Of a stretch of 64,000 bases of DNA, positions 1-8,883 are shown piece by piece; within the stretch, counting starts at the first letter, position 1, and every line of letters begins with the position of its first letter. The stretch is from contig NZ_JAMBNQ010000021.1 of NCBI RefSeq assembly GCF_023715155.1, forward strand, positions 1 to 64,000. The letters run 5' to 3'. The position numbers and the translations under genes were made by a program. Under the pieces are notes generated by a model. The model made no database searches, was not told the DNA's origin, and worked only from the letters and a program-made list of their open reading frames with translations. The DNA is from Neobacillus mesonae (GTDB lineage: Bacteria > Bacillota > Bacilli > Bacillales > Cytobacillaceae).

Positions 1-406
1 AGGATTCCTCTACTTTCTTCTTATTGCTTTTATTCTTGGCTGTCATTTGCTTCGGCCTTCCTCTCCGCTTAAACAAAGCCTCGACACCTTGCTCTTCGAA
101 CTTTCTCTCCCACGTCCAGATGGTACTTTCTGTGGAAATATTGAAATGGAGAGCAGTTTCTGCTAATGAAGCTTTGTTACTCTTCATCCATTCTAATACT
201 CCTAACTTAAAGTTACCATTATAAACGTCCTTATTGTTCCGTACGTTAAACGCATTATCCCCATATTTCTTGTATTGATTTACCCATTTAAGAATCGTTT
301 TATGGCTGCCAATACTATATTTTTTAGCCAATAATTTCGATCCTCCACCTCCCGTTAAATAATCTAAAACAACTTTTTCTCTGAATTCACTTGAAAACTT
401 AACCAT
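1..406 (-). CDS. IS3-family (IS150-like) transposase OrfA, partial
   Basis: The reading frame starts at an ATG at 406-404 and is open to the window edge, so the C-terminus is missing. The visible 135 residues begin MVKFSSEFREKVV and carry two helix-turn-helix segments, one near residues 15-45 (with a TILKWV motif) and one near 85-115 (with TIWTWERKF). They are followed by a basic linker (KRRGRPK). This is the layout of OrfA of the IS150 group of IS3 elements, the DNA-binding half that is normally fused to the DDE OrfB by programmed frameshifting. OrfB would lie outside the window, so activity cannot be judged. Confidence 0.85.
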   Translation of the reverse strand, partial: MVKFSSEFREKVVLDYLTGGGGSKLLAKKYSIGSHKTILKWVNQYKKYGDNAFNVRNNKDVYNGNFKLGVLEWMKSNKASLAETALHFNISTESTIWTWERKFEEQGVEALFKRRGRPKQMTAKNKSNKKKVEES

Positions 407-413
407 ACAAAAA

Positions 414-450
414 CCCCCTAAGTTTGGATTTCTAAGTCCAACTTAGGGGG
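414..450. repeat. Inverted repeat upstream of OrfA
   Basis: CCCCCTAAGT at 414-423, a bulged T, then TGGA, faces TCCAACTTAGGGGG at 437-450, giving a stem of about 14 bp with a short loop. It lies between the presumed element end and the OrfA start. In several IS elements such hairpins limit transposase expression from outside transcription; that role is inferred here. Confidence 0.55.
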
Positions 451-497
451 TTCACATCATTGATTGGACCAACAAATCACTTAGGGGGGTTTTTATT

Positions 498-516
498 TGG
501 AACTGCAGGAGTTCCA
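498..516 (+). promoter_or_regulatory. Candidate upstream activating sequence for a sigma-54 activator
   Basis: A perfect palindrome TGGAACT-N5-AGTTCCA lies about 75-90 bp upstream of the -24/-12 promoter, the usual place for an enhancer-binding protein. A further half site TGTTCCA is at 531-537. Either of the two activators encoded downstream (5822 and 7388) could bind; the sequence does not say which. Confidence 0.6.
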
Positions 517-569
517 GTTGTAACGGCATATGTTCCAATTTAATTTTCATCAGCTTTAAAAACGTTATG

Positions 570-584
570 TTAAAAGCGTTTTCA
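570..584 (+). promoter_or_regulatory. Candidate catabolite-responsive element (CcpA site)
   Basis: TTAAAAGCGTTTTCA matches the CRE consensus WTGNAANCGNWNNCW at all but one defined position. It sits between the activator palindrome and the sigma-54 promoter. This would allow CcpA repression of the operon, as known for the sigma-54 levanase operon of B. subtilis. Confidence 0.4.
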
Positions 585-587
585 TTT

Positions 588-604
588 TTGGTATAGAACT
601 TGCA
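588..604 (+). promoter_or_regulatory. Sigma-54 (SigL) -24/-12 promoter
   Basis: TTGGTATAGAACTTGCA has GG at 590-591 and GC at 602-603 separated by exactly 10 bases, as in the consensus TTGGCAC-N5-TTGCA. It lies about 95 bp before the transporter gene, and two sigma-54 activator genes follow the same gene cluster. The three lines of evidence agree well. Confidence 0.82.
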
Positions 605-699
605 AGTATATAGAATGTAAAAATTGAAGGAGGGATTATTTATTTGCAGGGAAAATCCAAAAAAATGACAAAATATGATAAAAAATTGGGGGGAATCTT

Positions 700-2040
700 A
701 TGTCAAATGCTGTAAGCACTCAGACATCACATCAAAAAGTAACTGTGACTAAAAAACAGTTTAGATCCGCTATCATTGCGTCTGTATTAGGATGGTCTTT
801 TGATCTTTATGATCTCTTTCTTCTGCTTTATGTTGCTCCAACGATAAGTGCTTTATTTTTTCCAACAAGCAACCCAACACTTTCTCTAGCTGCGGTATAT
901 GCTTCTTTTGCTGTAACCCTTCTGATGCGGCCGCTTGGATCAGCAATATTTGGATCTTTTGCTGATAAGAACGGAAGAAAGAAAGCGATGATTGTCGCTG
1001 TTGTAGGAGTGGGGATCAGTACAGCTGCTTTTGGGCTTTTGCCAACAGTGCCGCAAATCGGATTAATCGCAACCTTTATTTTTTTAGCCTTACGCTTAGT
1101 TCAAGGGGTTTTTGTCGGGGGAGTTGTAGCTTCTACACATACAATTGGAACCGAATCTGCTGCCCCTAAATGGCGCGGTTTAATGTCTGGTTTAATTGGC
1201 GGCGGGGGTTCAGGTTTAGGGGCGCTGTTCGCCTCCCTTACGTTTACAATTGTTTCCGCTATTTTCCCTGGTGAGGCTTTTCAAGAGTGGGGATGGCGGG
1301 TGATGTTCTTTACAGGAATCATTGGTGCCGCAGCTGGAATTTTTGTTTTTAGGACCCTTAATGAGTCTCCATTGTGGCAGCAATTACGTGAAGAAGAGAA
1401 GGAAAAACCGTCAAATGTGGTGGAAATAGAGAAGTCGCCGCTAAAAATGTTCTTTAAAAAATATTCTCGTGTGTTAATTATAAACCTCATGATCGTTATT
1501 GGGGGAGGTTCAGGTTATTACCTTACATCCGGTTTTATTCCAACGTTTCTGGAAGTAGTGAATAAAGTATCGCCTCATGTATTGTCGGGGGTCTTGATTA
1601 CAACAAGTGTTGTTGTCATCATTTCGGCACTGCTGTTTGGTCACATTAGTGAAATAATTGGAAGAAAGAAAACCTTTTTACTTATTGGTTTAATAAATAT
1701 TATTGGTCTTCCATATTTTTATATGGCGTTAGCAGACTCAGTTACTACTTTTTCTATTTATTTTAATGCTATTGGACTTGTATTTTTGGGGAATGCGGCA
1801 TATGCACCAATACTAATTTTTCTTAATGAACGTTTTCCAACTGTCATTCGTTCTACAGGAACAGGTTTATCATGGAACATGGGTTTTGCAATCGGCGGTA
1901 TGATGCCTACTTTTGTCACATTGACGAGCGGTGCAATTGAAAATATACCTAATACTCTAGTATTTTTCGCAATAGGAATATTTCTTCTCTATATTATTGG
2001 AAGCTTGGTTATTCCGGAGACTAAAGGAAATCTCAAATAA
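700..2040 (+). CDS. MFS transporter, metabolite:H+ symporter (MHS/NanT-like) type
   Basis: A 446-residue protein of about 12 membrane segments. The first segment carries the motif GWSFDLYDLFLL, and the loop after segment 2 has the MFS signature DKNGRKKA (near residue 90). Both resemble the sialate, lactate and carboxylate MHS transporters. It imports a small, probably anionic, metabolite by proton symport; the substrate cannot be read from the sequence. The ATG follows a GGGGGG ribosome site by about seven bases. It is the first gene behind the sigma-54 promoter and is followed after 20 bp by the aldehyde dehydrogenase, so its substrate probably feeds the two dehydrogenases and the R2lox downstream. 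Confidence 0.85.
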   Translation: MSNAVSTQTSHQKVTVTKKQFRSAIIASVLGWSFDLYDLFLLLYVAPTISALFFPTSNPTLSLAAVYASFAVTLLMRPLGSAIFGSFADKNGRKKAMIVAVVGVGISTAAFGLLPTVPQIGLIATFIFLALRLVQGVFVGGVVASTHTIGTESAAPKWRGLMSGLIGGGGSGLGALFASLTFTIVSAIFPGEAFQEWGWRVMFFTGIIGAAAGIFVFRTLNESPLWQQLREEEKEKPSNVVEIEKSPLKMFFKKYSRVLIINLMIVIGGGSGYYLTSGFIPTFLEVVNKVSPHVLSGVLITTSVVVIISALLFGHISEIIGRKKTFLLIGLINIIGLPYFYMALADSVTTFSIYFNAIGLVFLGNAAYAPILIFLNERFPTVIRSTGTGLSWNMGFAIGGMMPTFVTLTSGAIENIPNTLVFFAIGIFLLYIIGSLVIPETKGNLK

Positions 2041-2060
2041 CATAAGAAGGGGGAAAAGAA

Positions 2061-3518
2061 GTGCTTACTAAATTAGAGATTACGAAAAATTTTATTAATG
2101 GCACGTGGAAAGAATCTGAAACTGGTGAAACGATGACATCATTTAACCCTGCTGACGGTGTAATTGTAGGGGAATCACAAAAGTCAGGTTTAGCAGATAT
2201 TAAATTGGCTATAAGGGATGCAAAAAATGCATTTGAAAACACGGATTGGCGTTCCAATTCTACAAGGCGTTCAGATGCTTTAATGCAATGGGCTTCTAAT
2301 TTGAAGGAAAAGAAAGAGGAAATTGCCAGACTTTTGACACTCGAGAACGGAAAACCCATTAAAGAGGCACGAATGGAATTAAATGCCTGTATTGATACGC
2401 TGAAATATTTTGCAGGTATGGCCCGCAGTGTGTTTGGAAGATCAATAAATCTCTCTTCCACATCGTATGGAATTATTGATAAAGAACCGATTGGGGTTGT
2501 AGGAATTATTTCACCTTGGAACTGGCCGGCACTGCTTATGATACGAGAAGCTGCTCCTGCACTCGCTGCCGGAAATGCAGTCATTTTAAAGCCTGCAAGC
2601 CGCACGCCGCTTATAAGTGTTAAACTTGTCGAATTAATTGAAGGAATAGCTGATTTTCCATCTGGAATTGTGAATATCGTGACAGGCCCCGGCAGGCTTA
2701 TTGGAGATGAAATGACAACAAATCCAGATGTAGATGTTATTAGTTTTACAGGGGACACGACAACTGGGAAAAGTTTAATGAAAAAAGCAGCGGACAAGGT
2801 AAAAAAACTCGCGCTTGAACTAGGCGGGAAATCTCCCAACATTTTATTTGCGGATGCGGATTTGAACAAGGCCATTCCCATTTTAGCGAAATCTGCTTTT
2901 ATTTCCGCAGGTCAAATGTGCTTTGCAGGGACAAGAGTAATTGTTCATGAATCCATCCATGAAGAAGTGGTGGAGGGAATTCGTAAAGAGGCTGAAAAGC
3001 TGAAGGTAGGAAATGGGTTAAATGAATCTACTGATATGGGCCCAGTCATTTCAGAAGAACAATTGAAAAAAGTTTTGGAATACTGCGAGATTGGCAAACA
3101 GGAGACAAAGCTTGTTACGGGAGGAAATAGGCTGACTGGTGGAGAGTTTGATAACGGCTTTTTTATTGAACCAACTATCTTTGATTATGTTCAAATTGAA
3201 TCAAGAATCGCTCAGGAAGAAATCTTTGGACCTGTACTGGCTGTTCAAGTTTTTAAAGATGAGGATGAAGCAATCTCCCTCGCTAATGGTACAAACTTTG
3301 GTTTAGCAGCAGGGGTCTGGACAAAAGATGTCAGCAGGGCCGTGCGGGTTGCTAAAAAAGTAAAGGCAGGAACGGTTTGGATTAACACCTATAACAAGAA
3401 TTACCCTCAGACTGAGTTTGGGGGATACAAAGAAAGCGGGCTGGGACGCACAAGGGGAATTGATGGTTTATTAGAATATACCGAAACCAAGCATATTAAT
3501 ATCGAATTTGATGAATAG
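2061..3518 (+). CDS. NAD(P)-dependent aldehyde dehydrogenase
   Basis: At 485 residues it has normal length for the aldehyde dehydrogenase superfamily. Visible motifs are SPWNWPALL (Asn of the oxyanion hole, near 154), FTGDTTTGK (cofactor loop, near 229), LELGGKSPN with the general-base Glu (near 253), SAGQMCFAG with the catalytic Cys (near 288), and EEIFGPV (near 386). It oxidises an aldehyde to a carboxylate. The GTG start follows AAGGGGG. The spacing to both neighbours is under 25 bp, so it is co-transcribed with the transporter and the alcohol dehydrogenase. Substrate specificity is not determinable. Confidence 0.93.
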   Translation: MLTKLEITKNFINGTWKESETGETMTSFNPADGVIVGESQKSGLADIKLAIRDAKNAFENTDWRSNSTRRSDALMQWASNLKEKKEEIARLLTLENGKPIKEARMELNACIDTLKYFAGMARSVFGRSINLSSTSYGIIDKEPIGVVGIISPWNWPALLMIREAAPALAAGNAVILKPASRTPLISVKLVELIEGIADFPSGIVNIVTGPGRLIGDEMTTNPDVDVISFTGDTTTGKSLMKKAADKVKKLALELGGKSPNILFADADLNKAIPILAKSAFISAGQMCFAGTRVIVHESIHEEVVEGIRKEAEKLKVGNGLNESTDMGPVISEEQLKKVLEYCEIGKQETKLVTGGNRLTGGEFDNGFFIEPTIFDYVQIESRIAQEEIFGPVLAVQVFKDEDEAISLANGTNFGLAAGVWTKDVSRAVRVAKKVKAGTVWINTYNKNYPQTEFGGYKESGLGRTRGIDGLLEYTETKHINIEFDE

Positions 3519-3533
3519 AGGAGGGGATAGCTG

Positions 3534-4685
3534 ATGTATCCATCATTTGAGTTCCATCTGCCAACGAAGATTCATTTCGGCTTTAACAAGATCAATCTTC
3601 TCGGCAGCCTGCCCTTTAACGTGAAACGGGCTTTTATTGTAACAGACAAAGGGGTGTTAAATTCAGGGTTAATAGAGAATGTAACAAAGATTTTAGAAGA
3701 CAGCCAAATTTCCTATGTTGTTTTTGATGAAGTTGAACCGGATCCAAGTGTTGAAACCATTCATAAGGCAGCACAAGTCTTTCAACGGGAAGAGGCTGAT
3801 GCACTAATCGCCATTGGGGGAGGAAGCCCAATTGATACAGCAAAAAGCGTCCGCGTGATAACCAGTAATGGCGGGAGTATTCGCGATTACGCAGGTGTTA
3901 ATTTAATTAAAGAAGCTTCCAATATACCGCTTATTGCGATTCCTACTACGTCTGGTACTGGAAGCGAAGTAACGATTTTTGCCGTTTTATCTGATTGGGA
4001 AGAGAACCGTAAGATTACCGTAACAAGCCCATATGTTGCACCAGATATTTGCATTGTTGATCCGAAAATGACAATGACCGTGCCGTCTAAAATTACTGCT
4101 GCATCAGGGTTCGATGCTTTCGCACATGGAGCTGAGACCTTTGTATCACGGATTTCACAGCCTGCCAGCGATTCATTGGCACTGTCAGCTATGCGTACAA
4201 TCAGCCGATACCTTCGCCGCGCTGTTTATAATGGAGAGGATATAGAGGCGAGAATCAAGATGGCTGAAGCAAGCCTATTAGCAGGAATGGCGTTCAATCA
4301 GTCTTACCTTGGTTTGACACATGCAGTCGGGAGTGCATTAAGCGGACATGCTCATGTCAGTCACGGGGTGGCAATCGGTCTTCTTTTGCCTGGAGTCATC
4401 CGCTATAATTCTATTTCCAGAGCGGATAAGTATGTGGAAATGGCCAGCGTTTTTGAAGATATTGACCTTTCACTGCCAAACTGGAAAATTATCAACCAAT
4501 TGGTTGAAGAGGTTACGAGATTACGTGATGATGTCGGCCTGCCGCAAAGATTGCAGGATGCAGGAGTAAAAGAAGATCAGCTTAGAGCAATTGCTGATGA
4601 TTCTGTGAAAAGCGGAATGTGGAAATTTAATCCCCGCCGTGCGTCAGTGGAAGAAATTTTAGAACTGCTTCGTCAGCTTTATTAA
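3534..4685 (+). CDS. Iron-containing alcohol dehydrogenase (group III)
   Basis: This 383-residue protein has the family motifs in order: GGGSPIDTAK (cofactor binding, near 97), TSGTGSEVT (near 139), FDAFAHGAE (metal ligands, near 192), and GLTHAVGSALSGHAHVSHG with the His metal ligands (near 255-275). It interconverts an alcohol and an aldehyde with NAD(P)H. It starts 15 bp after the aldehyde dehydrogenase, behind GAGGGGA. Together the pair would convert alcohol to aldehyde to acid, or the reverse for the alcohol step. No residue is obviously missing. Confidence 0.92.
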   Translation: MYPSFEFHLPTKIHFGFNKINLLGSLPFNVKRAFIVTDKGVLNSGLIENVTKILEDSQISYVVFDEVEPDPSVETIHKAAQVFQREEADALIAIGGGSPIDTAKSVRVITSNGGSIRDYAGVNLIKEASNIPLIAIPTTSGTGSEVTIFAVLSDWEENRKITVTSPYVAPDICIVDPKMTMTVPSKITAASGFDAFAHGAETFVSRISQPASDSLALSAMRTISRYLRRAVYNGEDIEARIKMAEASLLAGMAFNQSYLGLTHAVGSALSGHAHVSHGVAIGLLLPGVIRYNSISRADKYVEMASVFEDIDLSLPNWKIINQLVEEVTRLRDDVGLPQRLQDAGVKEDQLRAIADDSVKSGMWKFNPRRASVEEILELLRQLY

Positions 4686-4746
4686 AATACTTTTTCAAGC
4701 TTTATTAGAGGTTTAAAATTCTATTATATGTGAGGAGGAAATAAGG

Positions 4747-5595
4747 TTGTCCGAAAATCAAAATAATGTAGAAGAGCTAATTCCAAGTGTAGATAAATCA
4801 ACAGATGAGGTAGCATGGGATTTATATCGAAAAGCAATTCGATTTGGGACTTGGGATCCTGCAAAGATTGATCTTAGCCAAGATAAGAAAGATTTTGAAA
4901 CACTCGATGAGGATTTAAAAGGGTATCTTATCCATTTTTGTACAGGATTTCTCGACGCAGAGGAAAATGTTGCATTAAAGTTTTGTCCATGGATTATGTT
5001 AGGTTCTTCCACAGAACAGCAGGCATTTCTAAGTACTCAGCTGCTTGAGGAATTTAAACATACTGAATTTTTCATGCGCTATTTTAAAGAAGTACTTGGC
5101 CGTGAGCGTATTCCTACAGTAAAAAATGCAGTTCAGGAGAAGCTTGATGAACGTGCGAAAAAGATGCTGGCTGCTCTTGAATTGGATGAAGAAGAACGTG
5201 AAGAGGCACTGGTTGAAGGATTAACCCATTATCAAGGAATTATTGAAGGTGTTCAAGCAATGTCCGGCTATGATGTATTCCATGCAGTTTTCGGGAGTAA
5301 GGGATTATTTCCAGGCCTGGCCGAAGGGTATGCTAGAATTAAAGAAGATGAAGGCCGCCATGTTGGTTTTGGGCTGCGTATGCTAAAGCTGTTTGCACGT
5401 AAACCGGAACATGCAAAGCGAATTCGAGCATTGTATGATGAATATCTGCCTCTTATCTTGACCCGATATGACCAGCCTATCATAGTAGATGGAAGAGAGT
5501 ACCCAACACCGCCTGAAGTCCGGGGGAGAGATAGAGTGACTAAATTGTTTGAGCGCAGGCTTAAAGATATATTGGGTGTATCAGTTTCAATTTAA
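4747..5595 (+). CDS. R2-like ligand-binding oxidase (R2lox), ferritin-like Mn/Fe or Fe/Fe protein
   Basis: The 282-residue protein has the four-helix ferritin-like fold of ribonucleotide reductase R2 but reads as an R2lox. The six expected ligands are E72 (DAEENV), E102 and H105 (EEFKH), E167 (YQGIIEG), E202 and H205 (EDEGRH). V75, three residues after the first ligand, and Y162, five before E167, are the pair that forms a Val-Tyr ether cross-link in characterised R2lox proteins. No R1 large subunit is nearby, so a role in ribonucleotide reduction is unlikely. The TTG start follows GAGGAGG. Being last in the sigma-54 operon suggests oxidation of the same, perhaps hydrophobic, substrate. R2lox substrates are unknown in general. 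Confidence 0.88.
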   Translation: MSENQNNVEELIPSVDKSTDEVAWDLYRKAIRFGTWDPAKIDLSQDKKDFETLDEDLKGYLIHFCTGFLDAEENVALKFCPWIMLGSSTEQQAFLSTQLLEEFKHTEFFMRYFKEVLGRERIPTVKNAVQEKLDERAKKMLAALELDEEEREEALVEGLTHYQGIIEGVQAMSGYDVFHAVFGSKGLFPGLAEGYARIKEDEGRHVGFGLRMLKLFARKPEHAKRIRALYDEYLPLILTRYDQPIIVDGREYPTPPEVRGRDRVTKLFERRLKDILGVSVSI

Positions 5596-5647
5596 GAAGA
5601 GAACTATTTATGTAGATAGATATTTAATAATGTTATTGCTAAGGTCC

Positions 5648-5690
5648 ATAAACGCTATTTCTAATGATAGAAATGGCGTTTATTTTTTTA
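5648..5690 (+). terminator. Intrinsic terminator of the sigma-54 operon
   Basis: ATAAACGCTATTTCT faces AGAAATGGCGTTTAT (15 bp, one G-U) with a six-base loop and is followed by T7. Confidence 0.9.
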
Positions 5691-5821
5691 TATTGATTCT
5701 TTTGAATTTTAAATAAAATATTGCAAAAATTTGAATAATTTTTAGAAACCTTTTTATTTCATTTTCTGTATATTAAAAGTTACAAAGATGTGCTCTACTA
5801 TTAAATCAAAAGGTGATGTAC

Positions 5822-7345
5822 GTGGAATGGACAAAAATGATTGATCAAACTATTCCTGCAGTTCATGGGACTGATCCAATCTGGAAAGTATCTGAGTTCA
5901 TGAAAGCAGCACAATTAAATGAACTTCCTGTTTTGTCTGATCAACATTTTATTGGAATGATTCATGCTAAGGATTTATTAATGATTGATTCAAATCAATC
6001 CATCGACAAGTACATCGATAAGAAATGCGTTATTATCGACGATTCTCAAGAATTTTACCGCTTACCTCTTTCGCCGCAGGTTCTTCCTGTCGTAAAGGAT
6101 GGTATTTACTGCGGCAGTATTAGAAATGAGAAACTCTGCCAGCATATCCAGAATCAATTGAATCAGCTGCTTCAGGATAAGGACCTCTTCTGCGTAGATG
6201 GAGAAGATTTTATATTACATAAGAATAAAACATTTGAACAAGAAATCATGCTTAGTAATAACAAAGTAATCGGAATAGGTAAAGCTGGTTTATCAAATAA
6301 ATCTAAGTCCAAGCAACACTTTAAAAATAGTAAAGAAAAAAGCAAAATAATTGCATGCAGCCAGGAAATGAAGGAAATTTTTAGTCTTGTAAAACATGTT
6401 GCGTCCAGCAGTTCTACCGTGCTTTTATTAGGGGAATCTGGGGTGGGAAAAGAAGTTATAGCAAAAATGCTGCATGAAAACAGCTTTCGTGTAAAAAAAG
6501 ACTCTTTTATGAAAGTCAACTGTGGAGCTATTCCGCAGAATTTATTAGAATCCGAATTGTTCGGTTATGAACAGGGGGCTTTTACGGGCGCTAAAACAGG
6601 GGGGAAAATAGGGGTTTTTGAATTGGTTGATAATGGAACTCTTTTCCTCGATGAAATTGGTGAACTGCCTTTAGATATGCAGGTGAAATTACTGCGTGTT
6701 CTTCAGGATCAGGAAATTAGGAGGGTAGGCGGGACACAAACGATTAAGGTTAATGTAAGGATTATCGCTGCAACTAATCGAAATCTTGAAAAAATGGTGG
6801 AGAATGGAACATTTAGAGCTGATCTATATTATCGCCTGAATATTGTGCCGTTTAGAATTCCGCCATTAAGAGAAAGAAAAAATGATATCATTCCGCTGCT
6901 TAGACATTTTATAGCGCAATTTAATGAAAAATATCAATATACGAAACACTTATCAAAAGAGGCGGAGAATCAATTGTTATTATATCACTACCCTGGAAAT
7001 GTAAGGGAGTTATCCAATATTGTAGAAAGGCTGGTTCTTACCTGCCGCGAAGATGTTATTGAAAGGTATCACCTGCCAAGTCATTTAAGTAAATGCCGCA
7101 AGATGGGAGAGATATCGAAAATCCCGCAGGATGATTTGAAAGGTGATCTGGATATCTTTAAACACTATTGGGAAAATCCGGCAGACGGGGTTAACATGTT
7201 TAATCGATTAGAAAAGAGAGCGTTGATTAAGGCCTTAAGGAAATATGGATCAGTTCGAAAAACCGGGAAGGCCATAGGAGTACCGCATACACTGGTTCTT
7301 AATAAAATGAAACAGTTTGGGATTAATGCACGGGAGATCCTGTAA
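5822..7345 (+). CDS. Sigma-54-dependent activator with N-terminal CBS-like domain
   Basis: About 507 residues. The N-terminal 110 residues look like a CBS pair (FIGMIHAKDLL, YCGSIRN). They are followed by a basic linker and an AAA+ domain with Walker A GESGVGKE, the sigma-54 contact loop GAFTGA, and Walker B LFLDEIGE. The C-terminal Fis-type helix-turn-helix carries SVRKTGKAIGVPHTLVLNKM. It opens sigma-54 promoters by ATP hydrolysis. A CBS sensor suggests response to a nucleotide or similar ligand. I chose the GTG at 5822 because AAAGG lies eight bases upstream; in-frame GTG 5813 and ATG 5816 are alternatives. It is separated from R2lox by a terminator, so it has its own promoter. Confidence 0.9.
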   Translation: MEWTKMIDQTIPAVHGTDPIWKVSEFMKAAQLNELPVLSDQHFIGMIHAKDLLMIDSNQSIDKYIDKKCVIIDDSQEFYRLPLSPQVLPVVKDGIYCGSIRNEKLCQHIQNQLNQLLQDKDLFCVDGEDFILHKNKTFEQEIMLSNNKVIGIGKAGLSNKSKSKQHFKNSKEKSKIIACSQEMKEIFSLVKHVASSSSTVLLLGESGVGKEVIAKMLHENSFRVKKDSFMKVNCGAIPQNLLESELFGYEQGAFTGAKTGGKIGVFELVDNGTLFLDEIGELPLDMQVKLLRVLQDQEIRRVGGTQTIKVNVRIIAATNRNLEKMVENGTFRADLYYRLNIVPFRIPPLRERKNDIIPLLRHFIAQFNEKYQYTKHLSKEAENQLLLYHYPGNVRELSNIVERLVLTCREDVIERYHLPSHLSKCRKMGEISKIPQDDLKGDLDIFKHYWENPADGVNMFNRLEKRALIKALRKYGSVRKTGKAIGVPHTLVLNKMKQFGINAREIL

Positions 7346-7387
7346 AGAATGGAAGCTGGTTTTAATTTTTCGATGGCAGGTGAATAG

Positions 7388-8785
7388 ATGAAATTGACAA
7401 TGGAACCTGACTTAGAGTTATATCGAGAGATCGTTGAAAATTTCCATGATGGAATTTTGCTGATGAATCAGGATGGGAACATTGTGCTGGTCAATAAGGC
7501 TATGGTCAAATTGAGCAGCTTGCCAAGAGAAGCCTATACAGGAAAGAATATACGGGATATTGTAGACAGCGGCCTCTTTCAAAAGGCGTCGGTCACCTTA
7601 AAGGCACTAGAGGAAAAACAAATAGTAACCGACTTTCAGCAATACCAAAATGGAGTTAATGTATTGGTGACGGCAATCCCCATGTTTGATGATGAAAACC
7701 GTTTAAGTTATATGCTATCGATTACCCATGACATAACGGAGTTAATTCAAATGAAAAAGAAGGTGGAGGAAATTGAAATGCTTTCCGCCAAATACTACTC
7801 AGAACTTTTGGAACTTCGTCAGCAATATTCCAAACGGGGAATAATCACGGCCAATCAGCAGATGAATGAAATGATTGAGCTGATTCATCATATTGGACAG
7901 ACTGATTCCATCATCCTTCTTTTAGGCGAATCTGGTGTTGGTAAAGATGTTTTAGCACGAGAAATTCATGAGTCTAGTAAGCGAAAAGATACTGGTGCTT
8001 TTATTAAAGTAAATTGCGGGGCCATTCCCAAGGATCTCTTAGAATCCGAATTCTTTGGCTATGATACCGGAGCATTTACCGGTGCAAGGAAAGAAGGGAA
8101 GCAGGGGCTTTTTGAGATGGCAGATCAAGGAACATTATTTTTAGATGAAATTGGGGAATTCCCTTTGGGGCTTCAAGCGAAACTTTTAAGGGTCCTTCAA
8201 GATCAGCAGTTTACAAGAGTTGGCGGGACAAAAGTTATTCAAGCAAATGTAAGAATTGTGGCAGCAACCAACCGTGATTTAGAATCCATGGTTGCAAAAG
8301 GTGAATTTCGGGAAGATCTTTATTACCGGATAAATGTCATCCCTATTCAAATCCCGCCATTAAGGGAAAGAAAGGAAGATATTCCCCTATTAATTGGCCA
8401 TTTTCTCCAAAATTTTAATAAGGAATATGATAAAAATAAACTGCTGTCCAGGTCGGCTATAGAAATTCTGTGTGACTATGATTGGCCCGGAAATATCAGG
8501 GAATTATCAAATATTGTTGAAAGGCTTGTCCTCATCACGAAAAACGATGTAATAGAACCTAATGATCTGCCCATCAAAAAGCAAATGGCAGATGTGGGTT
8601 TATCAAAATTGCTAAAGAAGGAGCAGTCTGGAAAAAATCTATTTGAAACGGTGGAGATCAATTTAATCGAGAGCATGATTCAACAGGAAGGAAGCATCCG
8701 TAAAGCCGCCAAGAAATTAGGAGTCTCGCATACGACTTTAATCAGAAAAATGAAAAAGCATAATCTAAATGGAACTCTACAATAA
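7388..8785 (+). CDS. Sigma-54-dependent activator with PAS sensor domain
   Basis: This 465-residue protein has an N-terminal PAS domain (residues 8-120, with VNKAMVKLS and SITHDITE), a short coiled linker, and a AAA+ module with GESGVGKD, GAFTGA and LFLDEIGE. The C-terminal helix-turn-helix is SIRKAAKKLGVSHTTLIRKM. The ATG follows AGGTGAAT. It lies 42 bp downstream of the CBS-type activator and shares a similar AAA+ and HTH, which suggests an old duplication with exchange of the sensor domain. It probably controls the -24/-12 promoter at 588, alone or together with its neighbour. Confidence 0.9.
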   Translation: MKLTMEPDLELYREIVENFHDGILLMNQDGNIVLVNKAMVKLSSLPREAYTGKNIRDIVDSGLFQKASVTLKALEEKQIVTDFQQYQNGVNVLVTAIPMFDDENRLSYMLSITHDITELIQMKKKVEEIEMLSAKYYSELLELRQQYSKRGIITANQQMNEMIELIHHIGQTDSIILLLGESGVGKDVLAREIHESSKRKDTGAFIKVNCGAIPKDLLESEFFGYDTGAFTGARKEGKQGLFEMADQGTLFLDEIGEFPLGLQAKLLRVLQDQQFTRVGGTKVIQANVRIVAATNRDLESMVAKGEFREDLYYRINVIPIQIPPLRERKEDIPLLIGHFLQNFNKEYDKNKLLSRSAIEILCDYDWPGNIRELSNIVERLVLITKNDVIEPNDLPIKKQMADVGLSKLLKKEQSGKNLFETVEINLIESMIQQEGSIRKAAKKLGVSHTTLIRKMKKHNLNGTLQ

Positions 8786-8883
8786 GAATAAATTCTGCAT
8801 TACCACAAAATACAAAAATTACCTTGAATTTCAAAAATAAATCCAGTAATATGAAATTACATTATTTTGAAAGGGTGACTAAA

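Larger units (their letters stand above)
1..458 (-). mobile_element. Terminal part of an IS3/IS150-type insertion sequence
   Basis: The OrfA gene runs off the left edge. The element end is inferred to lie a few tens of bases upstream of its ATG, near 450-458, where the minus strand reads TGTGAACCCCCTAAG, typical of IS3 ends that begin TG. The exact terminal base and target duplication cannot be fixed without the other end. A related C-rich/G-rich stretch recurs at 479-494, just outside the presumed end. Confidence 0.6.

Noticed and set aside
2033..2881. 282-codon minus-strand frame
   Set aside because: It is the antisense of the aldehyde dehydrogenase gene, serine/isoleucine-rich, without ribosome site or family.
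4747..5595. Ribonucleotide reductase beta subunit
   Set aside because: The Val-Tyr pair, the ligand spacing and the absence of an R1 gene fit R2lox better.
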